From Alectoria sarmentosa (taxonomy: Eukaryota; Ascomycota; Lecanoromycetes; Lecanorales; Parmeliaceae), in NCBI GenBank assembly GCA_009733775.1, contig WOGZ01000082.1, forward strand, positions 56,212-120,211: a DNA stretch of 64,000 bases, in the 5' to 3' direction. Of this stretch, positions 19,360 to 30,291 are shown in pieces. The notes beneath the pieces are model-generated. The model was not told the origin of the DNA, did no database searches, and saw only the letters and a list, made by a program, of their open reading frames with translations. How positions within the stretch are numbered: the first letter of the stretch is position 1; every line of letters starts with the position of its first letter. Made by a program: the position numbers and the translations under genes.

Positions 19360-22207
19360 TCATGACAGAGTCGCCGACAGTGGCAGAGTCCTCGACGAGC
19401 TTCCCACAAACACCGTCTTAGTGTAGTTCGAGATGAACCAGTCTTGAGACACGGTATCCCAGTTGGAGATGTCACGACGGAGGATATCAACCGTGAACGT
19501 TGTGTTCATATTTGGCTGAATTGACAGCTTCTCAAAGCCTCGCAGTACAACTTTAGGATCGTAAGGTCCGCCGAGTGAAACGTACAGCTGTGGCACTGCG
19601 GCACCTGGTAAGCTGCCAACATTGCCGATAGTAGCCGTGACCTGGTAGAGAACGTCGTATAATCCTGGATTGCCGCCAGATGCACCCCCCGCCGCAATCA
19701 GGGGCTGTGGAGAACTGTCCAGTGAGCCGTCGTTCACGAAGCTCTTGTCCCCGTAGCCAGTTGTGTTTGCTGCAGTTGCAAGATCAGTGTAATTCAAGTA
19801 AGGGTAGATGTAGTAGGGCACTTGAGTCATGTTGGAAGGGAAGAGGTAGTCCGCTGAATCGTGGGAGAAGCTGCCAAAATTTGGTGCCGCAGCAGTGAAG
19901 CCGGTCGTAGGAGTGTACACGCTTCTGTCACGTAGACTCGTCACCTGCAGATTCGAGTAAGAGAACTTGGTGTAGCTCAGGCCAAACCCAAATTCGTAGA
20001 CTGGAGTGGTATTGGCCCGATCTAAAGCACGGTAGTCGATGAAGACACCTTCGGTGAAATTCGTTTGGGGAGCCCCCGTACCCTCATTCGGAAGATAAAG
20101 GATATCAGTTCCGTAGTCTTCTCGAGTCTCCGCCATTGTGAAGGGAAGTTTGGCACTTGGGTTCACGCGACCGTAGAGAACATCTGCGATGGAATTTCCG
20201 GATTGCTCACCGGGAACACCAGCCCAAAGGATGGCAGTAATGTTTGGGTTGCTCGAATAGTTGCCGATGAGGACTGGACCAGTTGAGTGGATGACTAGGA
20301 TTGTGTTGTTGCAAAGAGCAGAGACGTTGGTGACAAGAACATCACCGTTATCCCATAGAGTAAGATTGTTACGGTCACCAAGGTTGCCATCCACCTCAAT
20401 GTACCCTTCACCGCTGTCGGCATTGACGAACACGATGGCGACGCTGGCCTGACCTGCAAGTGCTTGAATTTGCGTTCCAGCAAAGTTGTTGGTAATTGAT
20501 TGAAACACGCCGTTATTGCCCAAGACTTCATTCTGAATGGCAGTCTCGGGCGTTACGAGATATGGGAAATTCGCACTTCCGGAACCCCAAGCCATGCCGA
20601 GAGTACCATTGTCACAGCCTCGATCGGGGCACCCGTTGGGACCTAAAGGATTATCACCAGCGTCGTCTCCAAAGACCGCAGTGAACTTCTCTTCCCCTGT
20701 CAAGGGCAACGCGTTGTTTGTGTTCTTGAGGAGGACTGTGCTAGCAGAACCAATTTCGCGGATGAGATCGCCGTGCTCTTGACGCACATCAACATGCTCG
20801 TTGATCAAAGTGAAGCCCATATCGGCGTAAAAGTTTGCGTAGCCAAAGGTGTTGGTAGTCCAGGCGTCGAAGTTGATAGGAATCGACGTATCGTCACGGC
20901 CAACGTAGTACCAAGCAGCAATGATTCGAGTGGTCATATCGTCGAGACGCCATTGCGGTACCGTGCCATTTAGGATGGCAATGGTCAAATTCGCTCCCCA
21001 ATATGAACGACCGGTATCGAAGGCTGTGTCGCCAGGCATTGTCATATCGAGGCCTGCATTTGCAGAACTGACGCCGGAATGCTGCGCCGACCAATCGCTC
21101 ATGATAAATCCTTGGAAACCCAGCTCGCCTTTCAGGAGGTAGTTGAGCATGTGACTGTTCTGACAGGCGTAGCTGTTGTTGATTTGGTTGTAAGAGCACA
21201 TAACGGAACCAACACCGGCTCTTACCGCGTCCGCCCATGGCCTGAAGAGAATTAGCAGTGGTATATTCGGGGTTACAACAAGAGCTGTACCATAGATAAA
21301 GCTCATGCATGGTGACGTCGTCGATGTTTGCGCTGACGCTATCATTAATGTTGAAGCCATAGCCAGCACCTTCGCGAAAGTGCTCCTGCTCGTTGCCGAT
21401 GAAATGTTTGGCACAGGCAATGACACCAGAGCTCTGGATGCCCTGGATAGTCTGTGCAAATAGGACGCCGGTCAATGCAGGATCGGGACTGAAAATCACA
21501 AGTCAGCCAAATCCTGCAGCGATGCAGTGGTAAATCCTACCTGAAACCTTCCCAATTTCGTCCGCCTTCAGGTGATCGGCCAAGAGGACCAGCGACAGGT
21601 CCAAGCTGGATGTCTGAGCCTTTCATCTGGTGTTCAGCGCCCATTGCCTGTCCTCGAGCATATGCGAGACCTCGATCGAATGTTGCCGCAACGTTGACGC
21701 CGGCGGGGAAAACAGAATTGAAATCAGCTATTGCACTGTCAGTACGGCCATGGCAATTTTGTGGACTGCAAGATACGTACTGTCTCTGACACCAACCGGA
21801 GAATCCTGCATGCACATGCTTCGAAACCCAAGTCGAGGTATAGCTCCATTTTGACCGACGCAACGCTCGCCTTCCCATCTATTCAATTGTCAGGATTCGG
21901 CCATTGGCCTTTGCGAGATAAAGTGTACACACCCAACACCAGTCGTCAGATTGATCTTCTCAATCAAGGTGAGTTGGCTGACGAAAGCCGTGGCCTTTGC
22001 ATACGCACTCGCCCAATCTCCAGCCCCAGATCCCCATGGCGAAGGGTAGTACGGTGGTGAGAATGTCGAGTCAGCCGCAGCTGCAGGATTGGGAGATCTA
22101 GCGTTGGGATATGTGGTGCCAGGAAATGTAGTTGAAGTGTTGCCATCTTGCTGTATCGAAGGCTGGACGAAGCTCGTCGCTAGTAAGAGCAACGGCGCAA
22201 GCCACAT
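19360..22207 (-). CDS. Secreted GH3 beta-glucosidase
   Basis: Five exons (22207-21933, 21878-21781, 21727-21541, 21488-21291, 21241-19360) give 879 residues. The enzyme releases glucose from the non-reducing end of cellobiose and other beta-glucosides. A signal peptide is seen (MWLAPLLLLATSFVQPS). The N-terminal GH3 barrel has NLTTGVGWEGERCVGQ, MQDSPVGVRDTDFNSVFPAG, GPVAGPLGRSPEGGRNWEGF and CAKHFIGNEQEHFR. The nucleophile is Asp302 in GFIMSDWSAQHSG. The C-terminal GH3 sandwich and a fibronectin-III-like domain follow (GFEKLSIQPN near the end). Many N-glycosylation sequons fit secretion. All introns are 49-54 bp with good branch points, and each junction restores a conserved block. Length is as expected for fungal Bgl1-type enzymes. 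Confidence 0.97.
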
Positions 22208-22377
22208 GACGGCAGCGGTATCTAGGTGCAGCTAATCTAATGCGCGCTCAACGTGTATACGACGGAAGAGACCAACGGCAATAATGATATATGAAGCAAC
22301 AACATGAAGGTCGGTCGAGCGATTTGTACGAGGGAATTAAGGATTGCAATGACACTTGGATGTGATGGAAGGGCCAA

Positions 22378-22383
22378 TTTATA
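22378..22383 (-). promoter_or_regulatory. Candidate TATA box of the beta-glucosidase gene
   Basis: On the minus strand the bases read TATAAA within CTTTATAAATTGG, about 170 bp upstream of the ATG. That would allow a leader of roughly 140 nt. No experimental support. Confidence 0.4.
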
Positions 22384-22612
22384 AAGCTCCTGCCTTGAGA
22401 TTTGGTAAACACCGTGGCCCCGCATGACTCTCACTCAAACTGACGTCGCTAAGTCCCGCCCTACCAGACGACCAACCAGCAACAACGACCCCAGTTTTCT
22501 CAAGATAGAGACTATGTACATAAGTACTCTACCCCGCCCCAAACCATATCTGTATCCAACTATCCATTAGGCTGGCACCCCCCTTGGACCCCCAGTCAAG
22601 CCCAAATTCCAC

Positions 22613-22662
22613 CAGTGTCACAGTGTCACAGTGTTACTGTGTCACTGTGTCACTGCAGTGTC
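22613..22662. repeat. GTGTCAC inverted/tandem repeat
   Basis: Consecutive CAGTGTCA units on the left half (about 22616-22634) are followed by ACTGTGTC units on the right half (about 22635-22655), giving an array that is both tandem and roughly palindromic around the central GTTAC. Confidence 0.7.
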
Positions 22663-24643
22663 ATGAGTCGCATGGGTCGCATGGTCTTCCCCTCCTTCCC
22701 CAAAGGTCTGGCAATCGCCAAAAGAAGCCGGGTCTCGAGACTTCCATCCAAGCAACGAGCCGTGCTCTACACACCCTCAGGAGTCATGTCGAGATGGATG
22801 CACAATTGCACGACTTCCCCTCGATTACAGTTGCAGTCAAGATCTCCGATCTACGGAGTTTGGTCTATGGGTAATGGGATCAATGGATGGGCTCGGGACC
22901 AACAGAACTGCGGGATCTAGCACGGGTAGAGAGATTGATTGAAGGACCAAGCTCTGGAAAAGCCGTTGAAGCATATACCCGATTGGATGAAGCTGCCCGC
23001 CCTCTAGACCCAAGTGGCCCCCAAACACGCACCCCGCATTGGCATGGGATTCTCTCATGCGGCTCTTCAACAATCAAGACTTCCCACTTCCGACATCCGA
23101 CGTCCGTGCTAGGTATTAAAGGAGAGAAATTGTGCATGCAGTCAGCTTATGACGGGGTTGATCATGATCAAGATTACATGTGATGACCTGGTACAACTCA
23201 ACGCTAGACTTCTACCCCGCTCTTGAAAGAGTCCACAAGGGCCTTTTGGAAAAGAGGTCACGACCAGCACCGCCCGCCACCGCTTGCAGGATTACGCACA
23301 TGCTACCCGCGAGATCACTGCACGCTTATATCAACTTTTGCCGGCCATGGCCCAAGAGTAGGAGGTCGGTTTGCGGACAAGGCAAGTCCTGCCACTAGCC
23401 TCAAAGCTTCGGGGATCCACCAGGAGCCATGGTCGTATCAGAGTTTTCCTGACTTTGGCGACCGGGGCGTCTGAGAGTATGGCAAGATCTGCTCTGTCAA
23501 GTGAGACTCTAAAAATGGCAGAAAGTTAGGCGCCCGTCATATGGTTCGTCTCCTGCATATCAACGCCATCCGCCCATTTCCATTCCCATCCTTTTTTGCA
23601 TGACCAGACTCCAATATTACATGCGTCCTCGCCGAGATGTCAGCTTCGCTACCCAGCTGTTGACTAGTTGCATGAACACAAGAAGTGTAGTCCGTATACT
23701 GATTAAAGGCTCCATCTCTACAAGAGGTAGTTGGGTCGGTTATGACCGGCGAATACAAGCTGCTGTGTTCTGCATCTTCTTTGCATCGACGCCTAAGATT
23801 TTGGAGAGCCAGGACGAAGACGATCCAAGCTTGGCTCTTGCTTATCTGGAATTGAGTGCAAGAATATCTTTCTGTCCTTCCGAATGCTTGCGATTCCCGA
23901 CCATTCAGTCACCGAGCTAGGTATATCTCATGCTCCACCGAGTCTCAAATGATCCACAGAATGCACCCCTTTATTTGCAATATCCTGTGGAAGCTACGTT
24001 GAACTTCTCTAGATCTTTTTCATCGTGACCACATGCTCTCACGGCCCTCGAATGCCGCCTAAAGCAATCATTATCCTTTGAGATTTGGAACCTGCTGCCT
24101 AGTCATGCCTCAAGGATGAGGCATCAATACTCTTGTCTCATGCAGAAACCGCCAAAAGCAGCACCCAGTTTTCGCATTGGCATATATTTGTCTATTAACA
24201 GGGACGAAAATCTGCGGCCAATCCGCTCGTCAAAGTTTGTGTTGTAAGACGGAGAACTTCAACTCCCTCCGCGAAACCCACATGTTTGGTATTAGTTCGA
24301 GCGATCTGCTGACGGTGTCCCAACAGCTACTTCTCATAAAGACACGATTAGATCAATGAGCGGTAGGTACGATCCAATTTTTCATCACTCCAAAGGGATG
24401 TCAGGGGATCTCATAGGAGTACACACCCTCAGATCGGCTCAGTATCCACGATCTTGGCTCAGCAAGTGCTCGAGTGACGAATGGTCCGTCCAAAGGCCTA
24501 GATTAGTCCAACTTGAAGCTTTCTTATGGCTTTCTCATGGTCCGTCCAGCGCCTGGAAGTGCCCAAATCCAATTTGGACTGTGCGGACCGATACCTAGTC
24601 CAGAAGGCGAGGTGAGGGCGGACGATCGGGTGCCTCGTCAGAC

Positions 24644-25075
24644 AGCAACTTTAACCTTCGTGGAAGAAAAGGCTTCACACCTTAAAGTTGTAAAGTAGTC
24701 GGATGATCGGATCCGTTTTGTACAAGAGAAGTGCAGTAGCTTGAGCCAACATTGAAGAAAGTCCTTGACAGTCTAAGCTGTAGTCGATTCCCTTTTCCAC
24801 AGAATTGTCGTAGAACAGAGCAATCTTGATCGGCATTGAAGAAATCCTTCACACCCTCATTTATCAAAGTAGTCGATCGAAGCCGTTTCTACCGAAATGT
24901 CTTAGACTATAGCAGAGCTGATCAGCATTGAATAAAATCCTTCACACCCTTATAATTAAAGCAGTCGAATCCGTTTCCACAGAAATGCGTTGAACACAGC
25001 AACTTTGACCAGCGGTGAAGAAAGTCCTTCACACCCTCCATTATTAGAGCAGTCGAATCCCCTTTCTGCCGGATT
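24644..25075. repeat. Degenerate minisatellite, unit about 85-92 bp, about four and a half copies
   Basis: Units begin with TAGTCG or CAGTCGA at 24696, 24781, 24870, 24962 and 25050 (spacing 85, 89, 92, 88). Each contains, in order, CCGTTT/CCTTTT, an ACAGAA- or ACCGAAAT-like stretch, CAGC or GAGC, then GAAGAAA or GAATAAA followed by TCCTTCACACC. A partial unit precedes the first. The copies differ by many substitutions and small indels, so the array is old. Confidence 0.8.
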
Positions 25076-25716
25076 TAACCCTCGTCCGATATCGCCTTCT
25101 GATCAAGAAACCAAATTACCAAGTGTAACATACATAATAACTCTACGAAGGAATGAGAGATCCTCTATTTCTTTCTCAGCGCACATATATTACTCTGATA
25201 AATCACGGGCACGGAATTGATCCGAGAGGGATTACATGTTGAGGTCGGGACATTATCTTGCCCGTGTTAGGTTCGATTCCTAATGAATGGCACTGGTACA
25301 ATGGTGGAATGGCTTTGTGTTTGACTTTTCATGCATTGATTCGGGGCAACTCCTCAGCGGACAGTCTCCTCCCACAGTCCCTTACGCTACAAAAACGCCT
25401 TCCGCGCACCATCTACAGGCTAAGCTTTCGGGCCCATCAAAATTTGATGGGGGGGCCGCGCCAGCCCAGTTGCAATCGTTGTGAGAGATCGTCAAGTTCG
25501 GACGGAGGTGGGCACCGAAAGTCCTGCACATGCCAAGGAAAAGGTCCAGATGTCGGATACCGCTGCGCCCCAAAGGTTGCCTGGACAGTGGGCCTGAAAA
25601 TTGTGTCGGAGATTGAGCCCCTTGCCCCCTTCTCCAGGAAATGGTTCTAGGGTCAACAACCATAGGGATGTCTTCCGAAAGTAGGGCTAGGGCTGGCACT
25701 CGCGCCTGTGCAGGAT

Positions 25717-25772
25717 CGGTGACGGTCACCGTCACCGTCACCGTAACCGTCACCATGACGGTGTCCACCTCC
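25717..25772. repeat. Hexanucleotide array (GTCACC variants)
   Basis: A run of about eight imperfect ACCGTC/GTCACC units. One unit has GTAACC and the right end has ATGACGG. Both strands stay open across it (Val-Thr repeats), which explains the open frames seen here; these are not taken as genes. Confidence 0.75.
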
Positions 25773-26159
25773 GTACCTAGACTGGACGCCAAGACTTACG
25801 CGCCAAGATCTCGGATAACGCCCCGCCTGAGGAGCTGCCTGGATAAGGCGCTTAGAGATGCTTCGGAACTGTACCTGATCTGAGCGTAACTATCAGTATC
25901 AGGCCTAAAAGAAATCTCCGAGTTCACGGGCCGCCTTCCGAAGTTGGGGTCAGGGCTGCCACTAGCGCTGTCCAGGACTTTTGATGCAGACGAGATACCC
26001 TCCTTGCTTTAGTCTTGTCTTGGCGTAGCTCAACTGGACCTAGCGCTATTCCTCTTAGCACATATCATACACCTTCACTGTGCTACAGGGTCAGAATTGC
26101 AATCACACCTCAATTCTTCAACACAGTATTATTGAATCCCCGATATAGAAATACAAGTC

Positions 26160-27062
26160 ATGTACAGGTTTCTCATCAGCCATGTCAAAAAGAATCAAAA
26201 GATGTCGAAGCCTTCCGAGACACAAAACCGATGGTTCTCGCTACCTCGTGAGATACGTGATGAAATCTACCGTGAGGTTCTATGTAAGAGATACTTGATC
26301 CACTGGCCAGCGAGGTGGAAAAGGGGGAAAGCTATGGGTAACGAAGATAGACCACTGTTGTGGTCTAGAGGTCAAGTTGTACTTGTTTGGACAGGACTCT
26401 TCTGGAGTGGACACGTCTGGATGAAGAAGAGACCACTGTTCTGGGCAGACATTGCTCTACTCTTGACATCAAAAGCCATCAGCCAGGAAGCGATCGACAT
26501 CATGTACAAAGGAAGCTTGTTCTGCGTTTATGTGGGACAGCGACCATGTTACAGGAACCGTATGACGCCGCTACCCTCTCAGTCACTTCTGGATCGTATG
26601 CAGAACATCGAGATGGGAACGTGCGTGTGTGATACCCTGGATTATACAGCAAGCGAGACCTGGTTCAAGCATTTCAACGGCGGTCACACTAAGCGTAACA
26701 CCTGCCGCATTTCGTTTCCCTGTTACTACTGCCTCTGTTGGTGCTCAGATCACGCGCCATTCTTCCGAGCCTGTCAGTCTCTCGTCGGCTTCAAGACAGT
26801 GACCGTGACTCTGGAGCTCCTTTGTGCAGATGCAGGAGAGGAAGAAGAAGTACTATCAGAAGTCTATAACTCAATGAGAGAAGACTTCAAGGCCGCATTG
26901 GAACCTCACCTTGGGCCTAGTCGTTCTTACGATGTTGAGAACGTTTTCTGTTTGGAGTTCCATCCTCGCAAGCATCTCGAGGATGTCCAGGCAACTCTGC
27001 CAAAGTCTGGAGGGCAAGCACTTGTCCTTGAGGCAGATACTGAATTTGGGGCTACGACATGA
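26160..27062 (+). CDS. F-box-like / DUF7730-type protein
   Basis: A single-exon gene for 300 residues. It opens its conserved part with RWFSLPREIRDEIYREVL, the F-box-like helix that begins a large, lineage-expanded family in filamentous ascomycetes. The middle has ADIALLLTSKAISQEAIDIMY, a second typical block of that family. A Cys-rich stretch follows (CRISFPCYYCLCWCSDH, about 181-197). Such proteins are usually of unknown function and may serve as substrate adaptors of SCF ubiquitin ligases. The first ATG is at 26160; an in-frame ATG at 26202 (MSKPSETQ) could be the real start. The gene sits alone in a repeat-bearing, gene-poor interval, as is common for this expanded family. Confidence 0.75.
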   Translation: MYRFLISHVKKNQKMSKPSETQNRWFSLPREIRDEIYREVLCKRYLIHWPARWKRGKAMGNEDRPLLWSRGQVVLVWTGLFWSGHVWMKKRPLFWADIALLLTSKAISQEAIDIMYKGSLFCVYVGQRPCYRNRMTPLPSQSLLDRMQNIEMGTCVCDTLDYTASETWFKHFNGGHTKRNTCRISFPCYYCLCWCSDHAPFFRACQSLVGFKTVTVTLELLCADAGEEEEVLSEVYNSMREDFKAALEPHLGPSRSYDVENVFCLEFHPRKHLEDVQATLPKSGGQALVLEADTEFGATT

Positions 27063-27544
27063 ATCATGATGAAAGAGCTCTCTTTCGGAAGGACTCGCGG
27101 AGGTCAAGCAGTACTTGTGGTTCAGAGTGGGAGAACTTAGAATGAGCTCCCCAACAGTACCCCAAAGGACCTTAGGGGTTTCCATCCGCACTATCCTTTC
27201 TCGATGATCACGCCAAGTGCGCAGACCTTGGGGTCAACAACTTACGCGAGCAGATAGGTGGATAGTGAATACCCCGGTCAAATGGCAACTTGCAATGACA
27301 GATACGAGCATAGATCTTTTCTTTTCTAGCATACCCAGGCATGGTACCCGAGAAGTGGCGGGTTTGTACGGGAATCTCTAGCAAGGAATGACGACTTGAA
27401 GCGGAAATATGAGATGAATCTTCTTCTGTCTTACAAAAGATACCTTGGATACTCAACCAAATGACATAAATTGGTGGGACTGTCCCCCATGAAATGCCAT
27501 GGTGCGAGATTTGGTGTCATCACGATATGGCAAAATGTACAGGG

Positions 27545-28094
27545 ATATTTGCACAAAAGCCGGCGATTTCATATCCCTCGAGTCTCATTACACATAGGAT
27601 TGGTTTGCTCCATGAGGATCTTACCCCAAGATGATGGCGACTTCACGTTTCCTGGAGTTTACATTGTTCAAGAATGATAGGATTATCTTACCCCAACATG
27701 ACGGCGATTTCTTGTTCCTCGACCTCGGTCAGGTTCAAGAATATGCATCTATATGGGGATGTTCCTCTGTAACGACAACGGTTTCTTATCAGAATAGTCA
27801 CGCATATGGGAGTTTTCCTCGGCAAATGAAGGCGATCTTCTGTTCCTTGAAGCTCGACAATTCACAGAGGGTCAATTCAAACGCAGCTGGCAAAGCGAAG
27901 AAGTACTCGATAGGTTCTCAGAAGCCATGTTGATTCCCACACTTGGATTCTCTAGTCCAGGTATCTGGCGCAGACTCAAGGAGAGCGTAGAACATTCAGT
28001 GAGGCCATCCCGATCGGCAGTTTTGAAATTCTCGGCTTCTCCTGAATGGTCTTGGTCTCAGATTGTAGCTGTAGATATCGATGATCAGCGATGA
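27545..28094 (+). pseudogene. Decayed coding-like stretch with four copies of a GDF-x-FL motif
   Basis: Four places in different plus-strand frames translate to similar peptides: AGDFISLES (about 27558), DDGDFTFPGV (about 27638), HDGDFLFLDL (about 27698) and NEGDLLFLEA (about 27825). The last lies in a frame open from 27798 to the stop at 28094, continuing with RQFTEGQFKRSW and a Trp-rich end (PEWSWSQIV). In-frame stops separate the others. This could be a broken gene with internal repeats or a spliced gene whose introns I cannot resolve. No family recognised. Confidence 0.35.
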
Positions 28095-29271
28095 TAGGGC
28101 CGATTCATCCACGAACTTGGAGTACGTCAAATTTCTCCAATTCTAACGGCATTAGAGTCGCAATATTGAGGATATCCACTTTCATGTACATTTCATCTGT
28201 TAGAAATATTCACCATTGTGCCTGGTGGGGGTGTGGTTTTATTAGTGCCAAGAAATCTGAATTCCTTTTGGTGCAATTTGAATGACACTTTTCACAGGGC
28301 TGAAAGGGCTGAAACACCAACCAAAGCACACGTGACGTGTCTCGGGAGCGGAATGTTTTTAGGCGCAATACGCAATGCAATGCACCGGTATTAGTACTAG
28401 TACTCAGGTAAGTAACTACCTACCTTAAAGTAAGTATACAACGTACTGCTCTTTTTTCTCTGCTGCTGGATGATAACAACCTACTTACAGAAGGTGCTCT
28501 GCACTTTCACCTCTTCTACTTCCATTCTTATGTGCTTTATCACAATCTTTGAAGGCTGCAGTCCGATATCTGGTACACTATTATGAAAGGTAAGACACCT
28601 GAATTAATAGTCAGACAACGCACCTCGTCAGTATTTTTGTCAGATGTTTGATCTCTGAGCCTTGTGATGGAGCCCATTTTTAGGACCATGATCCCTCTGC
28701 GTCGTGTCAAGCAACAGTCTGCTAAATCTCGACCGGATGGATGAATTGCGATTGATTGCGAATGCTTGCGCCGAACGCAACCCTTGAGCCATGAGTCTTC
28801 TCCTTCCACGGCAAGAGTTTGCTTCCAGCACGCTCTTTTCGCAAACGTTATAATCAATGACACTCAGTCTTCGTCATGTGTCTCATTCTCATTCCCTAGA
28901 GAAGTACATCTCGTTGAGAATCACAGACATCCATTTGTCAACATTCGACATGCTCTCCACGTCGTCCATATGTAGTCGCCCGTGTTTACAGATCATTGCA
29001 ATATTCAAACATGAAGACGTCTATATCTGTCGGCTGCTCCGACTCGGACATGCCCGGCCTCGCTGGCAGCACGACCTGACGTCCCTCCAAGTACCTTACG
29101 TTGCCTAAGCCGTTACCCCGGTACAGGTGACCTTCCATTCCAAGCCTTGGGTACGTACAGACTACGTCTCATGACACCCCCGAAACAGGAACGACCACCA
29201 ATGACGGCGGGACCAGGAGAGCAGCGCTGACCCGAATACGAGCTCTTGATTTCCCCCAACGCTCGAGCGTC

Positions 29272-29278
29272 TATATAG
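29272..29278 (+). promoter_or_regulatory. Candidate TATA box of the GNAT gene
   Basis: TATATAG, 62 bp upstream of the ATG at 29340. The short distance suggests a leader of about 30 nt. Confidence 0.4.
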
Positions 29279-29339
29279 TGTCTCGGATGCAAGCTCTCTC
29301 CCCCTTCGAAGTTGCAAGCTAATGCTACAAATATAAGCC

Positions 29340-30050
29340 ATGATAAATTTCCCAAAACCACCACCGCCTACTTCCATCACTCCTGCAACATCGCCTTCAA
29401 CGGCCACAATCCGCCGTTGCCTCTACAGAGACCTTGACCGGATCCTCCCGATATACAACTACTACATATCCCACACCATCGTGTCCCTTGACCTGGATCC
29501 CAAACCTCTCCTGTACATGCAAAGATTATATAATGATACTCTCGATCAGGATCTGCCCTTTCTCGTCGTAACCACCAACGACAATCACGATCCCGCTCAC
29601 AACAAAGAAGACGACATCGTAGGCTATGCCTACGCGCATTACTACCGCCGGCTGCCTGCCTTCGGCGGTACTGTCGAGATTCTTATCTACCTTGACCACA
29701 ACGCCACAGGCCAGGGAAATGGAGAGAAATTGCTGAAGGTTCTGATAGAAACACTGAGAGCGGTGACTCCAGGTACAAATCGGGACCATGGCATCAGAAG
29801 CGCGCTTGCTATTGTACCAGAGGATGAAACGAGGGATGCGAACCTTCGGCAAGTCCTCCCCAATTTCTTTCTGAAGGCGGGTTTCGAGGACCGGGGACTC
29901 TTAAAAGGAGTTGCATGGAAGATGGGGAAGTGGATTGACACGAGGACTTACCAATTGTCCCTTCATGATCAACCAAAGGATAAAGAGAAGGCGCCGCAGA
30001 AGAGAGCGCCGAAGCGACGTTGGTGGAGCTCCCCGTTTCGCCGCAGATGA
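29340..30050 (+). CDS. GNAT N-acetyltransferase, phosphinothricin/MnaT-like
   Basis: A single-exon gene for 236 residues. After a Pro/Thr-rich leader the GNAT fold begins with TIRRCLYRDLDRILPIYNYY, the typical start of the phosphinothricin (methionine sulfoximine) acetyltransferase branch. The acetyl-CoA-binding motif A is seen in EILIYLDHNATGQGNGEKLL, where family members have the glycine-rich loop after a beta strand. The end of the fold, GFEDRGLLKGVAWKMGKW, is also typical. These enzymes acetylate the amino group of methionine-sulfoximine-like amino acids or amines; the substrate here is unknown. A basic tail (KRAPKRRWWSSPFRRR) follows and is unusual for the family. Confidence 0.88.
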   Translation: MINFPKPPPPTSITPATSPSTATIRRCLYRDLDRILPIYNYYISHTIVSLDLDPKPLLYMQRLYNDTLDQDLPFLVVTTNDNHDPAHNKEDDIVGYAYAHYYRRLPAFGGTVEILIYLDHNATGQGNGEKLLKVLIETLRAVTPGTNRDHGIRSALAIVPEDETRDANLRQVLPNFFLKAGFEDRGLLKGVAWKMGKWIDTRTYQLSLHDQPKDKEKAPQKRAPKRRWWSSPFRRR

Positions 30051-30291
30051 CGGCTTGCAAGGCGGATGATAAAGAATTAGGGAACACGGTCCATTGGATC
30101 CCGCACTCTAGAGAGATGGACGGAGAGCAAGGACCGGACCCTTTGGGGATATGATGTATATGGCTAATATGCCAGGCTGCATTGCAGTGGAAGAATATTT
30201 TCGATGTAAATAGTCACCAACATAAGATCTTTTCACATGTCCATATATACAAGATTCTAGCCCAGACCCATTGCCAAACCCTCTCGCGCCC

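Larger units (their letters stand above)
22208..26159. other. Gene-poor 4-kb interval with repeats
   Basis: No gene could be supported here. The first part is the beta-glucosidase promoter. Further right lie a CAGTGTCA-type inverted repeat (22613-22662), a degenerate 85-92 bp minisatellite (24644-25075) and a hexanucleotide array (25717-25772). All other open frames are short and lack domain signal. Confidence 0.5.
27063..29339. other. Gene-poor interval with a decayed coding-like stretch
   Basis: No intact gene could be built in 2.3 kb. A decayed coding-like stretch with a repeated motif lies at 27545-28094 (separate entry). The right end is the promoter of the GNAT gene. Around 28390-28440 are short palindromic stretches of the GGTAAGTA/TACCTACC type, common in intergenic DNA of such fungi. 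Confidence 0.5.

Noticed and set aside
25268..25284. A tRNA-like T arm: TTAGG, loop TTCGATT, CCTAA
   Set aside because: No matching acceptor stem, D arm or anticodon arm can be drawn upstream, and the sequence before it is not tRNA-like. Probably chance.
22208..26159. A CRISPR-like reading of the spaced repeats near 24.7-25.1 kb
   Set aside because: The units are continuous and diverged, with no constant repeat alternating with unique spacers, and the organism is a fungus.
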